From Paenibacillus xylanexedens (GTDB lineage: Bacteria; Bacillota; Bacilli; Paenibacillales; Paenibacillaceae): DNA of 64,000 nt. The notes under the pieces are model-generated. The model saw nothing but the letters and a program-made list of their open reading frames with translations. It was not told the origin of the DNA and searched no databases. Numbering within the stretch: position 1 is the first letter of the stretch; the number at the start of each line of letters is the position of its first letter. The position numbers and the translations under genes are program-made. The stretch covers positions 103,695-167,694 of the forward strand of contig NZ_VEIO01000006.1 in the NCBI RefSeq assembly GCF_007680605.1. Direction: 5' to 3'. Positions 52,857 to 61,996 of the stretch are shown here, piece by piece.

Positions 52857-54164
52857 ATGTCAAACGAACGTGAGCTTTCATTTGAAACATTAGCTATTCA
52901 TGCAGGTCAAGAGATTGACCCGACAACCCAATCTAGAGCTGTACCTTTGTACCAGACCACATCTTATGGATTCCGTGATACGGAGCATGCTGCTAATCTG
53001 TTTGGTTTGAAAGAGTTTGGCAACATTTATACACGTCTGATGAATCCGACAACCGATGTATTCGAGCAGCGGATTGCGGCATTGGAAGGTGGAGCAGGTG
53101 CATTGGCTACGGCTTCGGGTCAAGCAGCCATTACGTTCTCATTGCTGAATATCGCTGGTGCTGGCGATGAGATTGTGTCCTCGGCAAGTCTGTATGGGGG
53201 TACGTATAACCTCTTCTCCACAACGTTGCCGAAACTGGGCCTTGATGTGAAATTTGTAGATTCCAGTGATCCGGAGAACTTCCGCGCGGCGATTACGGAG
53301 AAAACAAAAGCGTTGTACGCTGAAACGATCGGTAACCCGAAGGGGAACGTACTGGATATTGAAGCGGTGGCAGCGATTGCCCATGAACATGGGATTCCGC
53401 TGATCGTAGATAACACGTTCCCGAGTCCGTATTTGCTTCGTCCAATTGAACATGGAGCAGACATTGTCGTTCATTCGGCGACCAAATTTATCGGAGGACA
53501 TGGTACGTCCATCGGTGGTGTCATCGTAGACAGCGGTAAATTTGATTGGAAAGCAAGTGGTAAATTTCCGGGACTGACTGAACCAGACCCAAGTTATCAC
53601 GGGGTTGTGTATACGGAAGCGGTCGGCCCGATTGCTTATATTATTAAAGCGCGTGTACAGTTGCTACGTGACTTGGGAGCGTCCATTTCACCATTTAACT
53701 CCTGGTTGTTGGTACAAGGTTTGGAGACATTGCACCTTCGCGTGGAACGTCATAGTAGTAATGCGCTGGCAGTTGCAGAGTATCTGGAGAAACATGAGGA
53801 TGTCCTGTGGGTGAGCTATGCTGGTCTGCCAAGTCATCCATCCTATGAACTTGCACAGAAATATCTGCCAAGAGGGCAAGGTGCGATTCTGACGTTCGGT
53901 ATTAAAGGCGGCGTAGATGCAGGACGTAAATTAATCGAAAGCGTAAAATTGTTCTCCCACCTTGCTAACGTAGGCGATTCCAAGTCATTGATCATTCACC
54001 CGGCAAGCACAACCCATGCTCAATTGACGGAAGAAGAGCAAACAGCAGCTGGCGTAAATCCGGAATTGATCCGCCTCTCTATTGGTACGGAAAATATTCA
54101 GGACATCATCTACGATCTGGAGCAAGCGATTCAAGCGAGCCAAGGTGCAAGCGTAGGCGCTTAA
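52857..54164 (+). CDS. metY: O-acetylhomoserine sulfhydrylase
   Basis: 435 residues, PLP enzyme of the Cys/Met metabolism group. It joins sulfide or a thiol to O-acetylhomoserine in methionine synthesis. The PLP lysine is Lys210 in HSATKFIGGHGTS. The N-terminus ETLAIHAGQEIDPTTQSRAVPLYQT and the IRLSIGTENIQDIIYDLE end are typical of MetY rather than the shorter MetB/MetC. GGGAGGA stands nine bases before ATG 52857. Single gene; no S-box riboswitch is recognised in its leader. Confidence 0.95.
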   Translation: MSNERELSFETLAIHAGQEIDPTTQSRAVPLYQTTSYGFRDTEHAANLFGLKEFGNIYTRLMNPTTDVFEQRIAALEGGAGALATASGQAAITFSLLNIAGAGDEIVSSASLYGGTYNLFSTTLPKLGLDVKFVDSSDPENFRAAITEKTKALYAETIGNPKGNVLDIEAVAAIAHEHGIPLIVDNTFPSPYLLRPIEHGADIVVHSATKFIGGHGTSIGGVIVDSGKFDWKASGKFPGLTEPDPSYHGVVYTEAVGPIAYIIKARVQLLRDLGASISPFNSWLLVQGLETLHLRVERHSSNALAVAEYLEKHEDVLWVSYAGLPSHPSYELAQKYLPRGQGAILTFGIKGGVDAGRKLIESVKLFSHLANVGDSKSLIIHPASTTHAQLTEEEQTAAGVNPELIRLSIGTENIQDIIYDLEQAIQASQGASVGA

Positions 54165-54264
54165 AAAGTACGTTACAACTGTAGGTGTATCAAAGCATGT
54201 AAAATGGATTAGAGCGATGTAACAGAATTAAAGTGGTGTAAGAGAAAAAACATACAGTACATTG

Positions 54265-54303
54265 AAAGGTCAAAGCCACGTTCAGAGGGGCTTTGACCTT
54301 TTT
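54265..54303 (+). terminator. Rho-independent terminator after metY
   Basis: AAAGGTCAAAGCC pairs with GGCTTTGACCTTT, then T. Confidence 0.92.
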
Positions 54304-54391
54304 GTATGGGAAGTTTTTAGTGTCAGGTACATAAAGAAAGAGTATGCCTTTGTTTTTAGCTCATTAAAACGAGGGGAATGAGGCGCTAGCG

Positions 54392-54497
54392 CTAACGATC
54401 TCCACGGAGCTTATTTGCCTCTTTTTACCGAGATTTAAAATCTAACGATCAGCAGAGATGTTATTTATCTATTTTTTAGCATTCTCATGATCGTTAG
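54392..54497. repeat. Second TAACGATC repeat cluster with 50-bp phasing
   Basis: CTAACGATC at 54392-54400 and 54442-54450, exactly 50 bp apart, and the inverse GATCGTTAG at 54489-54497. The first copy continues into GGAGCTTATTT and the second into the degenerate GATGTTATTT. Same family as 7385-7579 but lacks the fourth arm. Confidence 0.85.
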
Positions 54498-54580
54498 CCT
54501 GAAACACCCATTTACAAATGAACAGCACAGGCTTATAATTGAACAAAAGTTGTATTGAGTAAAAAAAATTGCATAAGTAC

Positions 54581-54599
54581 AAAAATGATTATCATTCTC
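54581..54599. promoter_or_regulatory. Fur-like box 1 before the P-type ATPase
   Basis: AAAAATGATTATCATTCTC agrees with the 19-bp Fur consensus GATAATGATTATCATTATC at 16 positions. Confidence 0.65.
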
Positions 54600-54642
54600 A
54601 CTGGATTAATGATCTAATGAACGTGCCAAATCATCTCTAAAC

Positions 54643-54673
54643 CATGCTGCTGCGGGATTCCCGCAGCAGCATG
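54643..54673. terminator. Perfect 15-bp hairpin between the two Fur-like boxes
   Basis: CATGCTGCTGCGGGA and TCCCGCAGCAGCATG with a one-base centre, followed by TGCCATTTTT. It could be an attenuating terminator in the ATPase leader. Confidence 0.5.
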
Positions 54674-54691
54674 TGCCATTTTTAGGGGAAT

Positions 54692-54710
54692 AACAATGGC
54701 TCTCATTCTC
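54692..54710. promoter_or_regulatory. Fur-like box 2 before the P-type ATPase
   Basis: AACAATGGCTCTCATTCTC agrees with the Fur consensus at 13 of 19 positions, about 60 bases before the start. Confidence 0.4.
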
Positions 54711-54772
54711 AATACAACCTGGGTTAATGCAGTCAGATGAGAACAAAACTATCCGAAGGGAACGTGATTTAT

Positions 54773-56848
54773 ATGCAAGCGATACATCAGCCTTTACAAG
54801 GGAAACAGCAAGCCAAGCAACAATCGGCCCATACTCCTGGACCTAAACGGGGCAAGAAACCGAATTTCCGCGCGATGTTGCAAAACAAGGAGATGCAGGC
54901 AGCGCTGGGCAGTGGCATCATGATGCTGATTGCATGGGGAATAGCACCTTATTTTGCCACGTTGTCTGTGATAATCTACATTGCCGCTTACGGGATTGGC
55001 GGTTGGACGAAGGCCAAGGAAGGTGTCGAAACATTGGTTAAGGATCGTGATCTGGACGTTAACTTGCTAATGATTGCCGCATCACTTGGAGCAGCGACGA
55101 TTGGTTACTGGAATGAAGGCGCGATGCTGATCTTTATTTTTGCCCTTAGTGGAGCACTGGAAAGCTACGCGACGGAGCGCAGTCATAAAGACATCTCATC
55201 CTTGCTGGCACTTAAACCGGAGACGGCACTGCGGATCGAGGATGGACAAATGAATGTCGTGGCGATTGAGGATTTGAAGCCGGGGGATCTTTTACTCGTG
55301 AAGCCAGGCGAACTGATTCCTGCGGATGGAGTTGTTTATCGTGGAAGTTCTTTTATCAATCAATCGTCGATTACCGGGGAATCCATGCCAGTCGATAAGA
55401 GTGCAGGGGACGAAGTTTACGCTGGTACAGTGAATGGTGAGGGGGCGCTATATGTCGAAGTCACCAAGTCGGCCGAAGGCTCACTGTTCGGAAAAATCAT
55501 CAAGCTGGTGGAGGAAGCGCAAGCCGAGGTACCGGATTCGCAACGTTTTATGGAACGTTTTGAAGGTATCTATGCACGAATTGTTGTAGGTGTTACGCTT
55601 CTTGTTATTGTAGGAGCACCGCTACTCCTGGGATGGACGTGGGATGAAGCTTTTTACAAAGCTATGGTCTTTCTTGTGGTGGCATCACCTTGTGCACTGG
55701 TGTCCTCCATCATGCCTGTGATGCTGTCAGCAATGTCCAGCAGCGCTCGCCGCGGGATATTGTTCAAGGGTGGAGCGCATATGGAGAATATTGCTCATAC
55801 CCGAGTGGTCGCTTTTGACAAAACAGGTACGCTCACGATGGGAACTCCCAAAGTAACGGATATCCTAACTGCACCGAGCGTAAGCAGAGAGCAATTATTG
55901 TCCGCAGTGGCGTCCGTTGAAAATCTCTCGATGCACCCCCTTGCTCGGGCTATCGTGGAACAGGCGAGCAGGGAAAACGTACCTCTACAAGAGGCAGAGC
56001 ATGTGCAGTCTATTACAGGACACGGCATTGAAGGAATCGTAAATGGCGTCGTGTGGAAGATTGGACGGCTGGATGGAACAATGTGGGCACAAGAGATACA
56101 AGAGATGCAGACGATGGAAGAGAGAGGAGCTACGGAAACGCTAGCTGTAACGCCAACTGGCGAATTACAGAATGGCAAAGCTGTGGAGTCCATAACTAAT
56201 GATGTACCTGTAAACGGTGAAGCAGACTGGGAAACGGTATGTACCCGACTGGAGCGGGAAGGTAAAACGATATCTGTTGTAACCGTCAATGGTGAGTTTG
56301 CGGGTTTGATTGCGATACGGGATATGATCCGTCCGCAGGCGGCTGAAGCTGTGAAGAAGCTGGAGAATATGGGTGTCAAAGTAGCGATGTTAACCGGTGA
56401 TCGTGCCCGTTCAGCTTCGGTCATTGCTGGTGAAACCGGGGTTAGTCTTGTCTATGCTGATCTGCTACCAGAAGATAAGGTCAAACAGGTACAAGCGCTC
56501 CGTGAGCAATATGGTCATGTGCTGATGGTTGGTGACGGGGTTAATGATGCGCCTGCGCTTGCGGCAGCAACGGTGGGGATGGGCATGGGCTTATCAGGCA
56601 GTGGAACAGCGATCGAGGTAGCGGATGCGGTGCTTATGAATGACAATATCGAAGAGATTGCTTGGGTAATCGGGCAAGCTCGGCGAGCAGAACGCACGGT
56701 GAAATACAATATGTGCTTTGCCATTACAGTTATTTTGGCGTTAATCGCGGGTAACTTCTTACAAGATATTGCTTTGCCACTTGGAGTGGTTAGTCATGAA
56801 GGCAGTACTATTTTGGTGATTCTGAATGGACTTCGGCTGTTGCGTTAA
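54773..56848 (+). CDS. P1B-type heavy-metal ATPase (ZosA/PfeT-like)
   Basis: 691 residues. Phosphorylated Asp349 in FDKTGTLTMG, actuator loop TGES, hinge GDGVNDAPAL, and the membrane metal motif SPC (Cys307) instead of CPC. No N-terminal metal-binding domain. SPC plus this layout fits the P1B-4 subgroup, which includes B. subtilis PfeT (ZosA), an iron(II) exporter. The nucleotide domain carries an extra segment near residues 445-490. ATG 54773 follows AAGGGA; the ATG at 54737 has no ribosome site. Fur-like boxes upstream support iron. Zinc or cobalt remain possible. Confidence 0.9.
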   Translation: MQAIHQPLQGKQQAKQQSAHTPGPKRGKKPNFRAMLQNKEMQAALGSGIMMLIAWGIAPYFATLSVIIYIAAYGIGGWTKAKEGVETLVKDRDLDVNLLMIAASLGAATIGYWNEGAMLIFIFALSGALESYATERSHKDISSLLALKPETALRIEDGQMNVVAIEDLKPGDLLLVKPGELIPADGVVYRGSSFINQSSITGESMPVDKSAGDEVYAGTVNGEGALYVEVTKSAEGSLFGKIIKLVEEAQAEVPDSQRFMERFEGIYARIVVGVTLLVIVGAPLLLGWTWDEAFYKAMVFLVVASPCALVSSIMPVMLSAMSSSARRGILFKGGAHMENIAHTRVVAFDKTGTLTMGTPKVTDILTAPSVSREQLLSAVASVENLSMHPLARAIVEQASRENVPLQEAEHVQSITGHGIEGIVNGVVWKIGRLDGTMWAQEIQEMQTMEERGATETLAVTPTGELQNGKAVESITNDVPVNGEADWETVCTRLEREGKTISVVTVNGEFAGLIAIRDMIRPQAAEAVKKLENMGVKVAMLTGDRARSASVIAGETGVSLVYADLLPEDKVKQVQALREQYGHVLMVGDGVNDAPALAAATVGMGMGLSGSGTAIEVADAVLMNDNIEEIAWVIGQARRAERTVKYNMCFAITVILALIAGNFLQDIALPLGVVSHEGSTILVILNGLRLLR

Positions 56849-57011
56849 GTTGTGAGAGGGCCATAGGGACAACCAGATTTGACGCACAGTGCTTCAGCAG
56901 TTCCCGTTTGAACCTGTGGTCAGAGGGTAATAGTCGAAGAGACAATACAATGCAAATGCAATGTATCTCACTGACGATAATTACTTTTAACCATAAAGGG
57001 AGCTGTGATCA

Positions 57012-57821
57012 ATGGGCCGTTACGTACAAGTTGAACCGAATGTAAAAGTATATGTTGAAGATATTGGTGAAGGGACCCCGGTACTGTTTTTGCACGGCTG
57101 GCCTGTCAATTATAAAATGTTTGAATACCAATTGAATGTGCTACCGAACCACGGCATTCGTACCATTGCAATGGATTTCAGAGGTTATGGTTTATCCGAT
57201 AAGCCGTCAACCGGATATGATTATGACCGTATGGCAGACGATGTTCGTGCTGTTATTGACGACCTGGGGCTGACAGATGCCATACTCGCTGGTTTCTCCA
57301 TGGGTGGTGCTATCGCGGCACATTACATGGCGCGTCATGAGGGTCACGGAGTATCGAAGCTGGCACTGCTATCCGCGGCGGCTCCTGTATTTACACAGCG
57401 TGATGGATATCCATACGGCTTGACGCCAGATGAGCTGAATGAGCAGATTATTGAGCCGATTTTTACAGATCGGGCGAAGCTGCTGGATACGTTCGGCGGG
57501 ATGTTTTTTGCAAAAGAGCACAGCCAGCCGTTCATGCAATGGTTCCATGCACTAGGCATGGAGGCTTCGTCTTATGGCACGATTAGCAGTGCGATGGCGC
57601 TACGTGATGAGGATTTGCGCGGGGAATTGGAAACGATCCGGGTGCCTACAGCCATTTTCCACGGTAAAAAAGATGAAATCTGCCCATTCGAATTCGCTGA
57701 AGAGATGCACAAAGCGATCCCTTCGGCTGAAATGGTTGTGTTTGAAGAAAGTGGACACGGTGCCTTTTACGATGAATTGGAAAAATACAATGCTGCACTG
57801 ATTCGATTTATTCAATCTTGA
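57012..57821 (+). CDS. Alpha/beta hydrolase
   Basis: 269 residues. Oxyanion motif FLHGWP, nucleophile Ser96 in AGFSMGGAI, acid Asp in GKKDEICP and catalytic His in ESGHGAFYDE form a complete triad. The GWP and FSMGG forms resemble non-heme haloperoxidase or arylesterase-like members. Substrate unknown. AAGGGAG upstream. Single gene, converging with the ZIP transporter gene at a shared terminator. Confidence 0.92.
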   Translation: MGRYVQVEPNVKVYVEDIGEGTPVLFLHGWPVNYKMFEYQLNVLPNHGIRTIAMDFRGYGLSDKPSTGYDYDRMADDVRAVIDDLGLTDAILAGFSMGGAIAAHYMARHEGHGVSKLALLSAAAPVFTQRDGYPYGLTPDELNEQIIEPIFTDRAKLLDTFGGMFFAKEHSQPFMQWFHALGMEASSYGTISSAMALRDEDLRGELETIRVPTAIFHGKKDEICPFEFAEEMHKAIPSAEMVVFEESGHGAFYDELEKYNAALIRFIQS

Positions 57822-57906
57822 TCGTTTGGATCAAAAAGAAAGTATAAATTGCCTTACAGATGATTTCAGCAATTTCAGTAATTTCATGGAATCTTCATTT
57901 ATGGCT

Positions 57907-57953
57907 AAAAAAAGAACCCAACTTCAGCATCTGCTGGGGTCCGGGTTCTTTTG
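57907..57953. terminator. Bidirectional terminator
   Basis: AAAAGAACCC pairs with GGGTTCTTTT, with inner pairing around CAGCATCTGCTG; ends both convergent genes. Confidence 0.85.
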
Positions 57954-57965
57954 CCTTTCGCCAAT

Positions 57966-58697
57966 CTAGAACAGTTCGGTTAGTCCGATCATCGTAATCA
58001 GACCAAACAGGAAGGAGATTGTAGCTGCGCGTGCATTGCCGTCACCATGACTCTCAGGGATTAGCTCTTTATAAACGATGAACATCATCGCACCTGCTGC
58101 GAACGCGAGACCGTAAGGCACCAGTCCGGCAACAAGACTACTGAGTGTATATCCGATCATGGCCGTTATAATCTCTACAGCACCGGTCAACGTTGCAATG
58201 CCAAGTGCCTTGAAGCGACCGATGTTCTGATTGACGAGAAAGAGAGCGACCAGAAAGCCTTCCGGTGCATTTTGCAAACCGATCGAAAAGGCAATCAGAT
58301 TCCCTAAGTTTTCATCCGTACTTGCATAACTTACACCGACAGACAAGCCCTCCGGCAAGTTATGCATCGTAATGGCTGCGATAATCATGAAGGCTTTGCC
58401 TTCAATTTTGAAAGGCATCTTTTCGGGGTTTTCCAGATCTACGTGTGGAATCCGCATCTCCAGCACCAGCAGAACCAGACTGCCGAGCATAATGCCAAAA
58501 GCAAGAACAAATAAATTAGATTGTCCCAGTGCTTCGGGAATGAGATTGTACACCGAGGCTGAGGTCATAATACCCGCTGCGTAAGCGAGTAAAATGTCGC
58601 GCAGACGATGTGATATTTTACGCATAAATAAGATCGGTACGGCTCCAAGTCCAGTCGACATGGCCGAAATAATACTGCCGAGTAGAGCGTCGTTCAT
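57966..58697 (-). CDS. ZIP-family metal transporter
   Basis: 243 residues with about eight hydrophobic helices. The metal-path motif HNLPEG (MHNLPEGLSVG) in helix IV and the matching QNAPEG in helix V identify the ZIP/ZupT-GufA group, which imports zinc, iron or manganese. The start at 58697 is chosen because AGGAGGG lies about 11 bases upstream; a longer frame to 58754 would bury the ribosome site. Divergent from trxB, with a PerR-like box in the gap. Confidence 0.9.
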   Translation of the reverse strand: MNDALLGSIISAMSTGLGAVPILFMRKISHRLRDILLAYAAGIMTSASVYNLIPEALGQSNLFVLAFGIMLGSLVLLVLEMRIPHVDLENPEKMPFKIEGKAFMIIAAITMHNLPEGLSVGVSYASTDENLGNLIAFSIGLQNAPEGFLVALFLVNQNIGRFKALGIATLTGAVEIITAMIGYTLSSLVAGLVPYGLAFAAGAMMFIVYKELIPESHGDGNARAATISFLFGLITMIGLTELF

Positions 58698-58747
58698 GCT
58701 TCCATTTTCCCTCCTGATGAAGACTTCTTCATAATCGCTGCCGAGCA

Positions 58748-58776
58748 TTGACACCGTACGTAAAAGAGATCATAAT
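58748..58776 (+). promoter_or_regulatory. Promoter for trxB
   Basis: TTGACA (58748-58753), 17-base spacer, CATAAT (58771-58776). Confidence 0.7.
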
Positions 58777-58786
58777 GAACAACAGA

Positions 58787-58801
58787 TTAGAATGATTATA
58801 A
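58787..58801. promoter_or_regulatory. PerR-like box before trxB
   Basis: TTAGAATGATTATAA agrees with the PerR box TTATAATNATTATAA at 13 of 14 defined positions and starts ten bases after the -10 box. Confidence 0.6.
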
Positions 58802-58954
58802 ATTAGAATTCCGTTTCTGCATAGGTGAATCGTCATATTCGTAGGCAGCTCTTATGGACATGATGTGGGCTATCCGTTCTAGTGTATGCAAAGGCTTGCG
58901 CTTTTGATGCCGGAGAGCTTGATCTTTTTGCAGAACATGGGGGAGGAACTATAC

Positions 58955-59896
58955 ATGTATAAATCAATTATTATTGGAACAGGCCCTGCAGGGCTGACAG
59001 CAGCAATCTATCTGGCACGCGCCAACCTGAACCCGCTCGTTATTGAAGGACCGCAACCTGGTGGACAGCTGACAACAACGACAGAAGTGGAAAACTTCCC
59101 GGGTTTCCCTGATGGCATCATGGGCCCTGAACTGATGGACAACATGCGTAAACAAGCGGAGCGTTTTGGCGCAGAATTCCGTACGGGCTGGGTAAACAAC
59201 ATCGACATGAGCGAGCGTCCTTTCAAAATTCAAGTCGAAGGTATGGGCGAACTCGTATCCGAGACGTTGATCTTGTCTACTGGCGCATCTGCTAAGTATT
59301 TGGGTATCCCGGGAGAAGAAACAAACGTGGGCCGCGGTGTCAGCACTTGTGCGACATGTGACGGATTCTTCTTCCGCAACAAAGAAATCATCGTTATCGG
59401 CGGTGGCGATTCCGCACTGGAAGAAGCAAGCTTCTTGTCCCGTTTCGGTTCCAAAGTAACCTTGGTGCACCGTCGTGAAGAACTGCGTGGCTCCAAAATC
59501 ATGCAAGATCGTGCACGTAGCAACGAGAAAGTAGAAATGGCCCTGAACCGCACACCACTTGAAGTGATTGCTGGCGACAACGGCGTAACTGGCCTCAAAG
59601 TGCTCAACAACGCAACTGGTGAAGAAGAAGTGATTCCGGCAAGCGGCGTATTTGTAGCGATTGGTCACACACCAAACACGGGTTTCTTGGGTGGTCAGAT
59701 TACTACAGACGAGCATGGTTACATTTTGACTACACCAGGAACTTCTGAAACGAACATCCCAGGCGTATTCGCATGTGGTGACGTTCAGGATACACGCTAC
59801 AAACAAGCGATTACCGCTGCAGGTAGCGGATGTATGGCTGCAATGGACACCGAGAAATTCATTGAAAGCCTGGAGCACAGCGCAGTAGCGTTGTAA
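58955..59896 (+). CDS. trxB: Thioredoxin reductase
   Basis: 313 residues, standard length. It passes electrons from NADPH through FAD to thioredoxin. FAD motif GTGPAGLTAAIY at the N-terminus, redox site CATC (Cys132, Cys135), NADPH motif GGGDSALEEA and C-terminal FAD motif GVFACGDVQD. GGGGGAGGA before ATG 58955. It is followed by a glutaredoxin gene and preceded by a PerR-like box, so it is probably peroxide- or metal-responsive. Confidence 0.96.
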   Translation: MYKSIIIGTGPAGLTAAIYLARANLNPLVIEGPQPGGQLTTTTEVENFPGFPDGIMGPELMDNMRKQAERFGAEFRTGWVNNIDMSERPFKIQVEGMGELVSETLILSTGASAKYLGIPGEETNVGRGVSTCATCDGFFFRNKEIIVIGGGDSALEEASFLSRFGSKVTLVHRREELRGSKIMQDRARSNEKVEMALNRTPLEVIAGDNGVTGLKVLNNATGEEEVIPASGVFVAIGHTPNTGFLGGQITTDEHGYILTTPGTSETNIPGVFACGDVQDTRYKQAITAAGSGCMAAMDTEKFIESLEHSAVAL

Positions 59897-59986
59897 TTCG
59901 GAAAGTCCGGTGTTTAAACAGTGCTTCATTAAGCTTATAAATAATTAACCGTATAAATCAAATAATCATTATGAGGTGAACTAAAC

Positions 59987-60217
59987 ATGGAAAACGTAAT
60001 TGTATACACATCCACGAACTGCCCGAACTGCAAATCCGTGAAGTCTTTCCTGGCTGATAAAGGTATTGCTTACGAAGAGCGCAACATCGAGACAAGCGAC
60101 GAGTTCGCACAACAAGTATGGGACATGGGCGTACGCGCAGTTCCTCTGACTGTGATCGGTGAACACCGCATTCTGGGTATGAACAAAACCCAATTTGCAA
60201 AAGTATTGGACGCTTAA
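59987..60217 (+). CDS. Glutaredoxin-family protein (NrdH/YtnI-like)
   Basis: 76 residues, the small glutaredoxin size. Active site CPNC (TSTNCPNCKSV) and the cis-Pro motif RAVPLTVI are present. Such NrdH-type proteins are usually reduced by thioredoxin reductase, which fits its place 90 bases after trxB with no terminator between. A terminator follows. Confidence 0.92.
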   Translation: MENVIVYTSTNCPNCKSVKSFLADKGIAYEERNIETSDEFAQQVWDMGVRAVPLTVIGEHRILGMNKTQFAKVLDA

Positions 60218-60313
60218 TTAACGCTTGCCTAGCTCTGGTTGCTGGCAATGTAGTTTAGAAAAGTTGAAGCTATTCCGGTTCGCGCGAGCCGTTTGAATAT
60301 AGAAGTGAATAAG

Positions 60314-60342
60314 AAAGCCGTACCGGATGAGGTACGGTTTTT
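60314..60342 (+). terminator. Rho-independent terminator after the glutaredoxin gene
   Basis: AAAGCCGTACC pairs with GGTACGGTTTTT. Confidence 0.88.
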
Positions 60343-60368
60343 CTGTTTTTACATGTGGAATGGATAGA

Positions 60369-60432
60369 AAAAAAGAAGACGCGTAAGGCAACGTCAGGAC
60401 TTAAGGACATTGCGCATAAGCGTCTTCTTTTT
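60369..60432 (-). terminator. Terminator for the 60436-60633 gene
   Basis: AAAAAGAAGACGC and GCGTCTTCTTTTT form long complementary arms about 37 bases apart; T-runs on both strands suggest bidirectional use. Confidence 0.7.
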
Positions 60433-60435
60433 GAG

Positions 60436-60633
60436 CTAGAAAAAAATACTCATACACGTCTGAAATACGACATACACCAGTAAACCTGACAGCATGTACA
60501 TGAAACCAGCCTTCTTTTTGCTCTGAAAAAATCGAAGTATGCCCAGGCTGAACAGGGGCGCAAGCACAATCAGGAACAGGAGTACGGTGACAAATACTGG
60601 CGCCGAGATATCTGATGTATCCACGTAGGTCAC
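60436..60633 (-). CDS. Small membrane protein of unknown function
   Basis: 65 residues with two hydrophobic helices (about residues 13-33 and 43-63) separated by a basic loop (RFFQSKKKAG). GTG start with GGAGTG eight bases upstream. No family recognised. An overlapping frame on the same strand to 60643 is rejected: it is less hydrophobic and lacks a ribosome site. Single gene with its own terminator. Confidence 0.65.
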   Translation of the reverse strand: MTYVDTSDISAPVFVTVLLFLIVLAPLFSLGILRFFQSKKKAGFMYMLSGLLVYVVFQTCMSIFF

Positions 60634-60787
60634 GAGTTTTCACTCCGTTTCATTATCGGATAACACAGCAACTATAGCGCTGCCATGACAAAAATCACAT
60701 AGTCTCATTATACCTCTGGATTTCTTTAACAAAAAGGGAGGAAATGGGGCAAAATCTTGTCCATTTAATATTTTTTTATGCAAAATA

Positions 60788-61951
60788 TTAAACAGATACC
60801 CGTACATTTCCTAAAAATTGGGATATTGCAGAATAGGCAGCCCCAATTCTGGTCGAACGGCTACCGAGTGCAGCCCATTCCACTTGCAGACTTCGACGGT
60901 GGTAAGGCAGCGTACGTTCCTCGACCACCTGTTTGAGCGCCGATTCAATCCAAGGCTTAGCCTCTGAAAGCGGACCGCCGATAATAATACGCTCCGGGTT
61001 AAAGCTATTTACGATGTTGGTAATGCCGACGCCCAGCTTGCGTCCAATAATGTCGTACAATGCTATCACGTCCTGGTGTCCATTCCGGGCGTGTTCAATC
61101 AGTTCTTTGGTCGTATATGCAGGCAGGTGCTGCTGATCCGGGTGTTCGTATACTTTTTCCGAGGCATATAACTCCCAGCATCCCCGATTACCGCAAGAAC
61201 AAGGCAGACCCTCTGCTTCAATGGACATATGTCCAGTCTCACCGGCGTATCCCCAAGCACCCTTATATAATTCACCATCAACCATAATACCTGAACCAAT
61301 TCCAATCCCTGCACTGATATAGATCAGATGACGTACACCAACACCTGCACCAAAGTTCAATTCACCACGCGCACCGGCGTTAGCTTCATTATCAATCGTG
61401 ACGGGCAAGTTGAAACTTTCCTCCATCATGGCTTGCAAGGGAACCATTTCCCACTTCAAGTTGGGTGCAAACAGCACGGTGCCTTGCTCGTCCACCATCC
61501 CTGGCACTCCAATGCCAATGCCGATGACTCCGTGTGGAGAGGAGGGAGCCTGATCCATTAGGTGCCTCGCGGCCAGCTTTAGTTGTTCAAATACAGACGT
61601 TGCATCATGCTGCTCCAGATCAACGGCATATTCGGCAACGATATGACCTTCGAGGTCGGTGAGAACACCTTTCAAACGGGTTACGCTCAGTTCCAGACCA
61701 ACAGCATATCCAGCCGTACCTCGAAAAAGCAGCATTAGAGGTTTACGTCCACCGCTGGACTCCCCAGGGCCAATCTCCTGCACCAGCTCATCGCTGATCA
61801 GATCCGCTACCAGATTTGAAACCGTTGCTTTGTTGAGACCGGTCACTTCGGATAATTTCGCCCGGGAAAGGGGGGCATGACGGCGAATCGTATCCAGTAC
61901 GATCGACTTGTTTATTTTTTTGACCAGCATCTGGTCTCCGGTAATTTTCAT
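60788..61951 (-). CDS. xylR: Xylose repressor, ROK family
   Basis: 387 residues. N-terminal winged helix (LSRAKLSEVTGLNKATVSNLVADLI), then a ROK sugar-kinase-like domain with the zinc motif CSCGNRGCWE near residue 250 and ATP/sugar loops (VGLELS, GIGIGVPGMV). Divergent from xylA across 447 bases containing operator-like repeats, the classical xylR-xylA arrangement, so it should repress xylose genes until xylose binds. Another ROK role is possible but context strongly favours XylR. Confidence 0.92.
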   Translation of the reverse strand: MKITGDQMLVKKINKSIVLDTIRRHAPLSRAKLSEVTGLNKATVSNLVADLISDELVQEIGPGESSGGRKPLMLLFRGTAGYAVGLELSVTRLKGVLTDLEGHIVAEYAVDLEQHDATSVFEQLKLAARHLMDQAPSSPHGVIGIGIGVPGMVDEQGTVLFAPNLKWEMVPLQAMMEESFNLPVTIDNEANAGARGELNFGAGVGVRHLIYISAGIGIGSGIMVDGELYKGAWGYAGETGHMSIEAEGLPCSCGNRGCWELYASEKVYEHPDQQHLPAYTTKELIEHARNGHQDVIALYDIIGRKLGVGITNIVNSFNPERIIIGGPLSEAKPWIESALKQVVEERTLPYHRRSLQVEWAALGSRSTRIGAAYSAISQFLGNVRVSV

Positions 61952-61981
61952 ATCGTTAAGGCACTCCTATTCTTTCTCTTT

Positions 61982-61996
61982 TTATATAAATTGAAC
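61982..61996 (-). promoter_or_regulatory. Shared 15-bp promoter element, xylR side
   Basis: Reads GTTCAATTTATATAA toward xylR; the identical 15-mer occurs on the plus strand at 62198-62212 toward xylA. Confidence 0.5.

Noticed and set aside
60401..60643. 80-codon minus-strand frame overlapping the small membrane protein
   Set aside because: The overlapping 65-codon frame has a better ribosome site and a coherent two-helix product.
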